Shown in pieces: positions 23,387 to 31,495 of a stretch of DNA of 36,442 nt. The DNA lies in contig JAAYOY010000140.1 of NCBI GenBank assembly GCA_012520035.1, forward strand, positions 1 to 36,442, in the 5' to 3' direction. The stretch's first letter is position 1, and each line of letters begins with the position of its first letter. Origin of the DNA: Bacillota bacterium (lineage in GTDB: Bacteria > Bacillota > Dethiobacteria > DTU022 > UBA8154). The notes beneath the pieces are model-generated. The model was given only the letters and a program-made list of their open reading frames with translations, ran no database searches and had not been told where the DNA came from. The translations under genes were made by a program, and so were the position numbers.

Positions 23387-25510
23387 CTATTCAAGCAACC
23401 CGGCTACATCCAGGATAAGAGTAACCCTGCCGTCTCCCAGCACCGTAGCACCTGCAATACCTTTAATATCGTTCACAAATTTGCTCAAAGATTTAATCAC
23501 TACCTCCTGCTGGCCCAGAAGTTTATCGACAATAAAGCCTGCTTTCTTATCTCCGGTCTGAACTACCACCACCGGGTATATATCTTGTTCCTCAAACCGC
23601 CCCATGCCCAGTATTTCTTTTAAACAGCAAAGCGGCAGAACTTCTTCCCTGAGGGTAATAACCTTATCTCCCTGGATCGTCTTTATATCGCGCGGTTCTA
23701 TGTAAAGATTTTCCCGAACAGCCTCAATGGGTATGGCGTATACTTCCTTCGCGGATTCAACCATCAGCGTTCTGATAATGGCAAGCGTCAGCGGAAGCCT
23801 GAGCATAAACCTGCAACCCCTCCCCGGTTTGCTCTTTACTTCCACCGTGCCGTTAATGGCTTCAATGGAGGTCTTAACCACATCCATCCCCACCCCCCGG
23901 CCGGAAATATCGGTTACTTCCCGGGATGTGCTGAAACCATTCTTAAAAATAAGGCGCAGGGACTCTTCAAACCCTATCTTATCCATCTCTTCCGCGGTAA
24001 TAATATTCTTCTCCAGCGCTTTAGCCTTGATAGCCTCCGGATCGATACCTCGCCCGTCGTCCTCCACGCTGACCACCACATGACTTCCTTCATGGCGGGC
24101 TTCCAAATAGATTTTGCCCACAGGATCCTTGCCATTACTAATTCTTTCTTCCCTGTCTTCCAGCCCGTGATCGACTGCATTGCGCAGCAGGTGAACCAGG
24201 GGATCGCCGATCTGGTTGACAATCGTGCGATCAAGTTCCGTCTCCTCCCCGGATATAATAAGTTCAATTTCTTTCTGTTTTTCAACGCTCAAATCGCGAA
24301 CCATTCGGGGAAAACGATCAAAAACCTGCTTGATCGGCACCATTCTGAGGGCCATCACGACGCTCTGCAGCTCCGCTGTAATTCTCTCCAGCTGTTCAAG
24401 AGAACCTTCCAGCAGTTCATCGCCTGTTTTCTTTCCCAGCTCAATTACACGTGTACGGTTAATAATCAACTCCCCCACCAGGTTAACCAGGTTATCCAGC
24501 TTGGCTGTTTCCACGCGGATAGTTTTTTCGGTAGAACGGGAAGACAAAGACCTGGCCTTTTTTATTACCTGAGAAATATCTTCCGGAGAATCATCGCTTT
24601 CCTTTAGGGCAAGAGCTATACCGCCGTCCTGCAAAGATAATGCCGTTTGTTCATTTACAGCCTCTGGATGCATAACAGACGTTTTCCGGCCGGGAATACC
24701 GTCCCGGGTGATTTCCCAGGCCTTCGGCTCGCCCTGCTCCACTATTTCAATTATTCCCACATTTTCGACCTCGGCGATCTTCTCCAGCGATTCCTTGAGA
24801 GCTGCAACATCGGGCTTTCCAGTAATTAATAGGAATATTTCCCGATCAAATTTCTCCTCTTCCAGTTCATGTATGGAAGGCAGGGTTTTGATAACCTCCC
24901 CCTGCTTCTCTATGTTTTTTAATACCAAAAAGGCGCGAACGGATTTTAAAAGCGAACCCCGGCGCAGGCAGATATAAATCTGATAAATTTTTTCTCCCCT
25001 GGAAACCGCATCTTTAAGCATTTCTTTTTCAAACTCATTTACCAGACCTTCCCAGGCAATTTGCTTCTGTCCGGCGGCATCCTTTTCTGCCTCCTGCTCA
25101 TCCTCCGCTTCCAACGGCGGCAAATTTTTATGCAGTTCCTTCCGCAGGCCCCAGGCCTGAAGCTTTTTCTCCAGCGCTTTAACTTCTGCGCTAAATTTAT
25201 CCTGGTTTTCCAGATTATCCACCAGGAGCTGCACCAAATCTACAGCATCAAAAAGAAGGTCGATAAACTCTTTTTCAATGGTCGCCTCCCCTGAGCGCAG
25301 TTGATCCAGCAGGCTTTCCATCTCATGGGTTAGCCCTGAAATAAGATCATAGCCCATCGTCCCCGCCATACCTTTCAGGCTGTGAGCAGCGCGAAACATC
25401 TCCGTCAACTGTTCTCCCTGGGGTTCTTTTTCCATCTCCAGGAGGCAGCGGTTAAGGTTTTGCAAATACTCATTAGCCTCTGCCAGGAACAGGTCCCTGT
25501 ATTCTTCCAT
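23387..25510 (-). CDS. cheA: Chemotaxis histidine kinase CheA
   Basis: Receptor-coupled kinase that phosphorylates CheY and CheB. The 707-residue product shows the P1 Hpt domain (phospho-acceptor His43 in AAHSLKGMAGTMGY), a P2-like region (about 165-265), the P3 dimerisation helices with LVNLVGELIINRTRV, the P4 ATPase domain (N box LLRNAVDHGLED about 440, G1 VEDDGRGIDPEAI about 483, G2 GRGVGMDVVK about 537) and the P5 CheW-like domain to the end. The ATG follows AAAGGAG. cheW lies 45 bases upstream. A GCCGATAT octamer precedes the gene but is too close to the start to be a useful sigma-D promoter. Confidence 0.97.
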   Translation of the reverse strand: MEEYRDLFLAEANEYLQNLNRCLLEMEKEPQGEQLTEMFRAAHSLKGMAGTMGYDLISGLTHEMESLLDQLRSGEATIEKEFIDLLFDAVDLVQLLVDNLENQDKFSAEVKALEKKLQAWGLRKELHKNLPPLEAEDEQEAEKDAAGQKQIAWEGLVNEFEKEMLKDAVSRGEKIYQIYICLRRGSLLKSVRAFLVLKNIEKQGEVIKTLPSIHELEEEKFDREIFLLITGKPDVAALKESLEKIAEVENVGIIEIVEQGEPKAWEITRDGIPGRKTSVMHPEAVNEQTALSLQDGGIALALKESDDSPEDISQVIKKARSLSSRSTEKTIRVETAKLDNLVNLVGELIINRTRVIELGKKTGDELLEGSLEQLERITAELQSVVMALRMVPIKQVFDRFPRMVRDLSVEKQKEIELIISGEETELDRTIVNQIGDPLVHLLRNAVDHGLEDREERISNGKDPVGKIYLEARHEGSHVVVSVEDDGRGIDPEAIKAKALEKNIITAEEMDKIGFEESLRLIFKNGFSTSREVTDISGRGVGMDVVKTSIEAINGTVEVKSKPGRGCRFMLRLPLTLAIIRTLMVESAKEVYAIPIEAVRENLYIEPRDIKTIQGDKVITLREEVLPLCCLKEILGMGRFEEQDIYPVVVVQTGDKKAGFIVDKLLGQQEVVIKSLSKFVNDIKGIAGATVLGDGRVTLILDVAGLLE

Positions 25511-25554
25511 TCTCTTTTCTCCTTTCTATATCGGCCACGGAAAAATACTATTGC

Positions 25555-26049
25555 TTAAACCCCCGCGTTTTCTCCAAGGGTTACCTCTTCCAGGGCAATT
25601 TTTTCTTGTGTGGTAAGTATCCGATCCAGTTCAAGAACAATCAGCAAACGATCGGATATTTTCCCCACTCCTTTAATGAGGTCGGTACGGGTCCCTGCCA
25701 CTTTCGCCGGAGGCGGTTGTATAACCTCGGAGGAAAGGCGCATTACTTCTGTAACGGAATCTACAATTAAACCCACATTACTGTCTTGAATTTCCACGAT
25801 AATAATCCTGGTTTGGTCATTCCTTTCCCCAGACGAAAGCTCAAAGCGCCGCCGCAGATCTACGACGGGGATTATCTCCCCTCTTAAATTGATTATCCCC
25901 TCGATAAAATGTGCCGACTGGGGCAAAGGCGTCACCTGCGTCATCCTTAACACTTCACGAACCTTTTGGATATTTACGGCAAATTCTTCATTTTCAAGCT
26001 TGAAAGCAACCAGTTGAACTTCGAAAACAGTATCCTTATTGTCAGCCAT
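25555..26049 (-). CDS. cheW: Chemotaxis coupling protein CheW
   Basis: Adaptor that joins receptors to CheA. The 164-residue single CheW domain has LVAFKLENEEFAVNIQKVRE, FIEGIINLRGEIIPVVDLR, RIIIVEIQDSNVGLIVDSV and FVNDI-like late strands replaced here by LIKGVGKISDRLLIVLEL, with a short C-terminal extension. The nearest ribosome site, GGGAGTG, is about 12 bases from the ATG, so initiation may be modest. It lies between fliY and cheA, as in many Clostridia. Confidence 0.94.
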   Translation of the reverse strand: MADNKDTVFEVQLVAFKLENEEFAVNIQKVREVLRMTQVTPLPQSAHFIEGIINLRGEIIPVVDLRRRFELSSGERNDQTRIIIVEIQDSNVGLIVDSVTEVMRLSSEVIQPPPAKVAGTRTDLIKGVGKISDRLLIVLELDRILTTQEKIALEEVTLGENAGV

Positions 26050-26068
26050 ATAATGTCATTCACTCCCT

Positions 26069-27112
26069 CTAATCAGATCCTGAACGAATCATTTCGGTTA
26101 TTTTAACTCCAAATTGCCCGTTAACCAGAACTACCTCCCCCCTGGCCACCAGCCTTTCGTTTACAAAAAGATCCAGGGGCTCTCCCAGCTGGCGTTCAAG
26201 GGCAATTGTTTCTCCAGGATTCAAAGAAAAAACTTCACGTAAAGAAAGCTTCTTCTTGCCAAATACCGCAATAATCTCAAGCGGTATATCTCTGATTAAA
26301 CTAATTTTTTCCGAATCCTCATACCCATTAAAAAAATGATTGTTCTGAGTATCCGGCAGGTTGGTAAAAAACGGGTCCTTTTCAAGTGGTTCCGAAAAAG
26401 TTTCAATGGAGGGATCCTCTTCTAAAGGTGAAACCGCATCCGTTTCTTCCTTTGCGTAATCCTCCTGTTTTTCTTTTATCAGCATATTTTCCATATTTTC
26501 TATTTCGGCTTCATCCTTTGAAAGGCCGGCGAGAAGAAAAGAGGCTAATTCACCGCCGTGTTCAATCGGTATCAGTTGCAATAGTTCACTGTCCAGAATA
26601 TCCTCGATCATCATCCGAAAGGCTACCTGGATCAGGGGAGCACGATCGCTGGAAAGATCTATGTCTTCCTTCTGTAAATCTTTATACTCCACCTGGGGGG
26701 GAGAAATCTCGACCGGGCGATAGAAAAAATCTGCCATCGCCGTTGCAGCAGAACCCATCATCTGGTTCATGGCTTCACTTACGGCAGATAGCTCCATTTC
26801 CCCCAAATCATCGGGTTTCTCAGGGGGAAACATCCCCATCATCATCCCCACGATAAAAAGAGCATCTTTTTCACTGACAATAAAAACATTTTCACCGGTT
26901 AGCCCTTTTACGTATTTAACGGTAACAATTACGCAGGGCTTGGGAAAACTTGCCTGCACATCGCTGATGTTTACAAGAGATACCCTGGGAGCGGTAATCT
27001 GCACTTTTTTGTTCACCAGCTGTGAAAGCGCGGTAGCTGCAGCCCCCATTGAAATATTTCCCACTTCGGCCAGGGCGTCCTTTTGCTGATCATCCAGGTT
27101 AAATGAGTCCAT
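26069..27112 (-). CDS. fliY: Flagellar switch protein/CheY-P phosphatase FliY
   Basis: Part of the C-ring; removes phosphate from CheY-P at the switch. The 347-residue product has an N-terminal CheC-like domain with two complete catalytic motifs (DALAEVGNISMG followed by Pro 22 residues after the Asn; SAVSEAMNQMMG with the same spacing), an acidic linker of about 60 residues, and a C-terminal SpoA/FliN domain (FGKKKLSLREVFSLNPGE; LVARGEVVLVNGQFGVKIT). The usual N-terminal EIDALL-type CheY-binding peptide of FliY is absent: the protein begins directly at the phosphatase domain. The ATG follows AAGGTGA, which contains the stop codon of fliN. Confidence 0.93.
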   Translation of the reverse strand: MDSFNLDDQQKDALAEVGNISMGAAATALSQLVNKKVQITAPRVSLVNISDVQASFPKPCVIVTVKYVKGLTGENVFIVSEKDALFIVGMMMGMFPPEKPDDLGEMELSAVSEAMNQMMGSAATAMADFFYRPVEISPPQVEYKDLQKEDIDLSSDRAPLIQVAFRMMIEDILDSELLQLIPIEHGGELASFLLAGLSKDEAEIENMENMLIKEKQEDYAKEETDAVSPLEEDPSIETFSEPLEKDPFFTNLPDTQNNHFFNGYEDSEKISLIRDIPLEIIAVFGKKKLSLREVFSLNPGETIALERQLGEPLDLFVNERLVARGEVVLVNGQFGVKITEMIRSGSD

Positions 27113-27117
27113 TTTTC

Positions 27118-27501
27118 TCACCTTAGTTTATTAATTCTGTCAACGGGGTCAATGATACCTGTTATCTTAATGCCAAAATGCTCCTGTATAACCACAACTT
27201 CGCCACGGGCTATCGGCTTATCACCAACATATATTTCCAATGAGTCATTGACGGGGTGATCAAGTTCCAGGACCATCCCGGGCATCATCCTGCGGATTTC
27301 TTTTATGCTTTTTTTAACTTCCCCCAGGCGAACAGATATAACAAGAGGAAAGTCAAGAATTAAATCCAGATTGCGATATTCCTCATCCTGATCAAATTTC
27401 AAAGATACCTTTTCTTTAAAAGAAGAATATTCTTCGGACTGTTCCTTCTTGCCGAGAAGGGCGTCGATCTCCTCCTGGGTTAAAAAACTATCGTTAGACA
27501 A
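27118..27501 (-). CDS. fliN: Flagellar switch protein FliN with N-terminal CheY-binding-like peptide
   Basis: C-ring protein of 127 residues. The C-terminal SpoA domain is complete (ILDFPLVISVRLGEVKKSI, MMPGMVLELDHPVNDSLEIY, IARGEVVVIQEHFGIKIT). The N-terminus reads SFLTQEEIDALLG, the motif that begins FliM and Bacillus FliY and binds CheY-P there. A low-complexity linker of about 40 residues connects the two. The start is a TTG behind AGGAGG with an 8-nt spacer; it overlaps the end of fliM by eight bases, so coupling is likely. A separate FliN and a FliY in one operon is less common than either alone. Confidence 0.92.
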   Translation of the reverse strand: MSNDSFLTQEEIDALLGKKEQSEEYSSFKEKVSLKFDQDEEYRNLDLILDFPLVISVRLGEVKKSIKEIRRMMPGMVLELDHPVNDSLEIYVGDKPIARGEVVVIQEHFGIKITGIIDPVDRINKLR

Positions 27502-28483
27502 ATTTCCCTTCCTCCTCATCAACCCATCCAGTGATTTGTAAAGCAAGGTTCTGACCCTGAGCTCCAGGCTGCCCTTTAAAAAGAAGTTCCCCTTCTACAA
27601 AGACCTCCAGATCTTCTCCTTCCCGCCGTGATAACGGGATAATATCACCCTCCTGAAATTGCAAGAAATCTTCCAGGGTAATGGTCGTACGCCCTAAAAT
27701 TGCGCTTAACTCAACATTTACTTTCTCAAGCTGTTTGATGATTGTGTAGTCACTAAATTCACCGGTATTTTGTGTCTGCCCCCTGAACCAGAACTGCGCG
27801 GTTAGCTTGGGCATAATCTTTTCCAGGGTAATAAAAGGAAAACACAAGTTTATAAAACCCTGGTTTTCCTTAATCTGTACAGAAAAGGAAAGAAGGGCAA
27901 CGGTTTCCGTAGAAGCAAACATCTGGTTAAATTGAGGGTTGGTATCCATATTTTCCACATGGGGTTTTAAAGGAGCGATATCTTCCCAAACATAGCTGAG
28001 ATTTTGCAGCAATTTATTATTTATCTGCTGCATGACAGTAAGCTCTATATCCGTTAATTCTCTTGTTTTTTTCAGCTGGCGCCCTTCCCCTCCGAAAACA
28101 AGGTCAATAATCGGAAAAACAAAAGAAGGGTTGGTCTCCAGCATGGCGCTGCCCAGCTCTGCGCTCATATTGAAAACAGTTAGCAGTGTGGGGACCGGAA
28201 GAGAGAAAACAAATTCCTCATAGGTCACCTGGCTTACAGAAACCAGCTGAATCTGCACGGGAACTCTAAGATATGCCGATAAAAAGTTCCCCAGTATGCG
28301 GGCATAATTCTCATGAATGACCTGCAGTGTGCGGATCTGCTCTTTGGAAAACTTGCTTGGTCTCCGAAAATCATAGCTCTGGTGTTCATCACTATTCGTA
28401 CCGCTCTCCTCTTCTTCGATTTTTCCGCTTCCAAGTGCAGAAATAAGAGAATCAATTTCAGATTGAGACAGGATATCCTTCAC
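27494..28483 (-). CDS. fliM: Flagellar motor switch protein FliM
   Basis: C-ring protein linking CheY-P to motor reversal. The 329-residue product has the N-terminal CheY-P-binding peptide DILSQSEIDSLISAL, a middle domain (YDFRRPSKFSKEQIRTLQVI; LLTVFNMSAELGSAMLETNP; DLVFGGEGR), and a C-terminal SpoA domain (LSAILGRTTITLEDFLQFQEGDII). The start is a GTG behind a GGGGGCGGTGA sequence. It leads a compact fliM-fliN-fliY-cheW-cheA run, starting about 60 bases after the flgG-type gene. Confidence 0.96.
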   Translation of the reverse strand: MKDILSQSEIDSLISALGSGKIEEEESGTNSDEHQSYDFRRPSKFSKEQIRTLQVIHENYARILGNFLSAYLRVPVQIQLVSVSQVTYEEFVFSLPVPTLLTVFNMSAELGSAMLETNPSFVFPIIDLVFGGEGRQLKKTRELTDIELTVMQQINNKLLQNLSYVWEDIAPLKPHVENMDTNPQFNQMFASTETVALLSFSVQIKENQGFINLCFPFITLEKIMPKLTAQFWFRGQTQNTGEFSDYTIIKQLEKVNVELSAILGRTTITLEDFLQFQEGDIIPLSRREGEDLEVFVEGELLFKGQPGAQGQNLALQITGWVDEEEGKFV

Positions 28484-28544
28484 CGGTGTTCACCGCCCCC
28501 TTTCAATAATTACTGCTACAGACAGATTTCTCCGCTTAATTTTC

Positions 28545-29384
28545 TTATCCCGATTGCATCTGGAGGGTTAACGCCCATAATTCATCCGCCGCGGTGAGGG
28601 TTCTTGCTGAAGCCTGCAGCGACCTTTGCCCGCGTATGAGCATGGCCATCTGCCGCCCCATATCCACATTGGAGCTTTCAAGAAAACCCTGCCTGATAGA
28701 ACCGAAACCCTCCTCCCCCGCTTCTCCTTCGCGGGGAGGCCCGCTGTTTGCCGAAGGTATAAATAAGTTATGTCCCAGCCCCGTGAGGCCCTGGGGATTG
28801 GTGAAGCGATAAATCTTAAGGGAACCGAGTTCAACTGTTCCCGGAGCCACTCCCTCCTGGCCTTGCTCCGAAGAAGAATTGGTTCCGTTTTCTTCGCGCA
28901 CCATGATCCGGCCCTCCGGAGTTACCACAAGTGATGAAAGGTCAACTGCTCCCTCCCTGCCCTTCTGGTTCAGCGTAATATCAAGCCGCTCTCCCCCGGG
29001 CAAAACTATGTTTCCCTGCGCATCGGGGCGAAAATTACCGCTGCGTGTGTAAGCATAGCTGCCGTCTTCCCTGATAACCCTGAAAAAACCCTCGCCTTCA
29101 ATAGCCAGATCCAGCTTGTAATCGGTAAAAACAGGGGGACCCCCTTCCTGTGATGGAACTATGCTTCCAATAACTGTTCCCTTCCCCCCGAGCGGAACCG
29201 CCACGCGGCCTCCTGAAAGCGGCAAACGGCGTTCCGCCAGGGCCCTGTAGGGCAACTCCTGAAAAGATACAGTTCTCTCCTTGTAAGCGGTAGTATTAAC
29301 GTTAGCCAGATTATTTGCAACTACCTCCAGCATCTGCTGGCAGCCGCGAATACCCGTAAAGCTACCGGAGATAGATTTCAGCAT
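28545..29384 (-). CDS. flgG: Flagellar distal-rod/basal-body rod protein, FlgG type
   Basis: A rod or hook-basal-body subunit exported by the flagellar type III system. The 279-residue product has the N-terminal flg_bb_rod signature (GSFTGIRGCQQMLEVVANNLANVNTTAYKE in part), a middle FlgE/F/G-like domain (LDLAIEGEGFFRVI; YTRSGNFRPDAQGNIVLPGG), and the C-terminal FLESSNVDMGRQMAMLIRGQR helix. The linker (NGTNSSSEQGQEGVA) is low complexity. GGGAGGTG lies five bases before the ATG. With the gene just upstream it forms a pair; in Firmicutes such pairs are named flgF/flgG, flhO/flhP or mbl-linked rod genes, so the exact symbol is uncertain. Confidence 0.85.
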   Translation of the reverse strand: MLKSISGSFTGIRGCQQMLEVVANNLANVNTTAYKERTVSFQELPYRALAERRLPLSGGRVAVPLGGKGTVIGSIVPSQEGGPPVFTDYKLDLAIEGEGFFRVIREDGSYAYTRSGNFRPDAQGNIVLPGGERLDITLNQKGREGAVDLSSLVVTPEGRIMVREENGTNSSSEQGQEGVAPGTVELGSLKIYRFTNPQGLTGLGHNLFIPSANSGPPREGEAGEEGFGSIRQGFLESSNVDMGRQMAMLIRGQRSLQASARTLTAADELWALTLQMQSG

Positions 29385-29441
29385 TCAAACACCTCCCGTG
29401 TCAGGCTTGCATTATTGCAATATTTGGTTGCCTCTTTCCTT

Positions 29442-30197
29442 TTATTTCAGGGAACCCAGCTCGTTAGCCGCCCTCGAAAGCAGGCGATCGTAAACCTGGG
29501 CTATTTTCTGCGCCGCTTCGTAGCTGCGGCGGACCTTAATTAAATCGGTCATCTGCCGGGAAAGATCCGTATTGGAATCCTCCAGGTAACCCTGGAAAAC
29601 TACAGTCGTTTCAGATGAAACCGGTATTGTATCTCCGGCTGCCTGAAAAAGGTTGTAACCCTCTTTCCGGAGAACCTCTTCTGTAAACTCCACTATCCGG
29701 AGACGGCCAATCCTTTCTCCATTTTCATAAATATTTCCCTGGCAATCCACTTCCGGCTGATCACTTTGCAGCACCAATGTTCCCGTCTCACACAGCACCG
29801 GGTACCCCTGAGAATTAACCAGCACCCCTTCCCCGTTGACCCCAAAATGACCGTCCCTGGTATAACGCACCCCGCGGGGGGTCTCCAGCGCAAAAAACCC
29901 GGGTCCCTGAAGCGCCAGATCCAGTTTCCTCTCCGTCAAATTGAGTCCTCCGTCTGAACTTGCAAAAATGGTATCGTCAATGGCAACGTTTTGCGCCAGC
30001 AGCCCAACAGGCAGGGAGGATTTCTTACCTTCTTGATTATTTTCAATACAGTACAGCAGAGTATCCGCAAATGCCCTTACCAGCGTCTCGCTTCGCTTAA
30101 ACCCGGGGGTATTCAGGTTTGATATATTATTGCTGATGTTTTCCAAACGAACCTGGTTAACCAGCATGGAGCCTGAAGCATTGTACAGCCCTCGCAC
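29442..30197 (-). CDS. flgF: Flagellar basal-body rod protein, FlgF/FlhO type
   Basis: A rod subunit of 251 residues. It has the conserved N-terminus (NQVRLENISNNISNLNTPGF), the middle LDLALQGPGFFALETPRGVRY with TRDGHFGVNGEGVLVNSQGY, and the C-terminal YLEDSNTDLSRQMTDLIKVR helix for polymerisation. The start is a GTG five bases behind GGAGGG. A strong sigma-D promoter lies about 30 bases upstream, so this gene and the one after it are expected to be late-class genes. FlgF, FlgG, FlhO and FlhP share these motifs, so the symbol is an informed guess. Confidence 0.83.
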   Translation of the reverse strand: MRGLYNASGSMLVNQVRLENISNNISNLNTPGFKRSETLVRAFADTLLYCIENNQEGKKSSLPVGLLAQNVAIDDTIFASSDGGLNLTERKLDLALQGPGFFALETPRGVRYTRDGHFGVNGEGVLVNSQGYPVLCETGTLVLQSDQPEVDCQGNIYENGERIGRLRIVEFTEEVLRKEGYNLFQAAGDTIPVSSETTVVFQGYLEDSNTDLSRQMTDLIKVRRSYEAAQKIAQVYDRLLSRAANELGSLK

Positions 30198-30229
30198 ATA
30201 ATCCCTCCTCGTGACAATTGCTAAAATCT

Positions 30230-30255
30230 ATATCGGCTTTATTTCCTTTCTTTTA
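30230..30255 (-). promoter_or_regulatory. Sigma-D (sigma-28) promoter for the flgF/flgG pair
   Basis: On the minus strand, TAAA, 14 bases, then GCCGATAT: an exact match to the Bacillus sigma-D consensus (TAAA-N14-16-GCCGATAT). It lies in the gap between the swrB-like gene and flgF, with a predicted start about 25 bases before the flgF GTG. Confidence 0.85.
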
Positions 30256-30675
30256 ACCCTTTAGATCAATTGCCCGGGAAGGTTTACTTTCAAGAGAAAG
30301 CGCAAACTCTACCTCTCCCTTGCCCAGCTTTAGCCGCCGGGCAATATCATCAGTGGAAAATCCCTCCTTAAAAAGACGGAGAATTTCTGTCCCACGATCC
30401 GGTTCTTTGGCAATCAGCTTTTCTTTCCCGCCGATCAGCGCTACTTTTTTCTGCAACTCCTGCAGCTCCATGTCCATCCGCTGGACCTGCTGGAAAAGGT
30501 CGTTCACTTTTGTCTGCAGTTCGTGCTGCATAAGCCGCCCGTTAAGACGCGCGGATCTTCTTTCTAAATTTAAAAAATGTAAAAAAAACGGTTCCGGCGG
30601 AGGCCCCTTCCCGGCAAAATACCAGGCAAACAAAAAACCGGCTGTTAAACCTATAATAATGCCAAGAAACAACAT
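30253..30675 (-). CDS. SwrB-like/DUF6115 membrane-anchored protein
   Basis: A 140-residue protein with an N-terminal membrane anchor (FLGIIIGLTAGFLFAWYFAG), a coiled coil (QHELQTKVNDLFQQVQRMDM and onward) and a C-terminal helix-turn-helix-like region (EILRLFKEGFSTDDIARRLK) followed by LGKGEVEFALSL. The layout and its position directly after sigD match SwrB (YlxL), which in B. subtilis promotes flagellar export-gate activation and sigma-D output. Sequence similarity between distant SwrB proteins is low, so this rests on architecture and context. The ATG is preceded by AGGATG. Its end overlaps the sigma-D promoter by a few bases. Confidence 0.72.
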   Translation of the reverse strand: MLFLGIIIGLTAGFLFAWYFAGKGPPPEPFFLHFLNLERRSARLNGRLMQHELQTKVNDLFQQVQRMDMELQELQKKVALIGGKEKLIAKEPDRGTEILRLFKEGFSTDDIARRLKLGKGEVEFALSLESKPSRAIDLKG

Positions 30676-30714
30676 GCCATCCTGAACCCCCTAATATTGG
30701 TCAACCCCCGCTTA

Positions 30715-31485
30715 TTAATCCGGAAAACCTTCTCCATAGCCTTCCCCCTGAAGTTTCTCCCGCAATTTCAACATAATCCCGGCATGAATCTGGGAAACAC
30801 GGGCAGTAGAAATCTTCAGCACCTGGCCGATCTCCTTTAAGGTCAACTCTTCTTTATAATAGAGGGCCAGAATTAACTTTTCCCTTTCGGAAAGCCCTTC
30901 AATGGCCTTGCTTAGAGCCTCGCGCCGTTCGCTTTTCTCCAGGCTCTCCTCAGGGGTAATAAACGGACCGCTGCCGGAAAAAGTTTCCTCCGGCTGTTCA
31001 TTGGAAAAAGAAGGGGCAAAAAGCAGCGATTCCAGGGATACCAGTGAACAACAGTTCATCTGGGTATAAACCTGAGCCACCTCTTCCGGCGACCATTGAA
31101 GCTCATTTGCCAGCTCAACCTGGGAAGGTTCCCTTCCAAGTCTGTGGCTCATTTCCTGCTCAACCTTTTGAAGCTGGCGCAAACGCCCGTATAATGAGCG
31201 GGGCATCCAGGTTACTCTCCGCAACTCATCCAGCATGGCGCCGCGAATACGCCAGGTGGCAAATGTTTTAAAACCGGCTTCAGAAGAAGGATCGTAACGT
31301 TCCAGAGCTTCAAGCAAACCCACAACCCCGCTTGCCACAAGCTCTTCTTCTTCCACATGCGCAGGCAAACCCATGGAAAGGCGCCCGGCAATCTTTTTAA
31401 CAAGAGGCAGGTGCTCTTGGATTATTGCATCCCTTAATTGTACATCTCTGCTCTGAAAATATTTATGCCAAAGATCTTCCGCCAT
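30715..31485 (-). CDS. sigD: Flagellar sigma factor sigma-D (FliA/WhiG family)
   Basis: Sigma-28-type factor for late flagellar and chemotaxis genes. At 256 residues it is the size of B. subtilis SigD. It has region 2 (IIQEHLPLVKKIAGRLSMGL; GVVGLLEALERYDPSSEAGF; FATWRIRGAMLDELRR), region 3 (SLYGRLRQLQKVEQEMSHRL) and region 4 with the HTH (LSEREKLILALYYKEELTLK; EIGQVLKISTARVSQIHAGI). AGGAGG lies six bases before the chosen ATG; an ATG 13 codons earlier would overlap the PilZ gene. No anti-sigma FlgM is in view. The promoter at 30.2 kb is a probable direct target. Confidence 0.96.
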   Translation of the reverse strand: MAEDLWHKYFQSRDVQLRDAIIQEHLPLVKKIAGRLSMGLPAHVEEEELVASGVVGLLEALERYDPSSEAGFKTFATWRIRGAMLDELRRVTWMPRSLYGRLRQLQKVEQEMSHRLGREPSQVELANELQWSPEEVAQVYTQMNCCSLVSLESLLFAPSFSNEQPEETFSGSGPFITPEESLEKSERREALSKAIEGLSEREKLILALYYKEELTLKEIGQVLKISTARVSQIHAGIMLKLREKLQGEGYGEGFPD

Positions 31486-31495
31486 CTTTTTCCTC

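Noticed and set aside
25528-25535. Perfect sigma-D -10 octamer (GCCGATAT, minus strand) before cheA
   Set aside because: There is no TAAA at 14-16 bases upstream, and transcription would begin inside the cheA ribosome-binding site.
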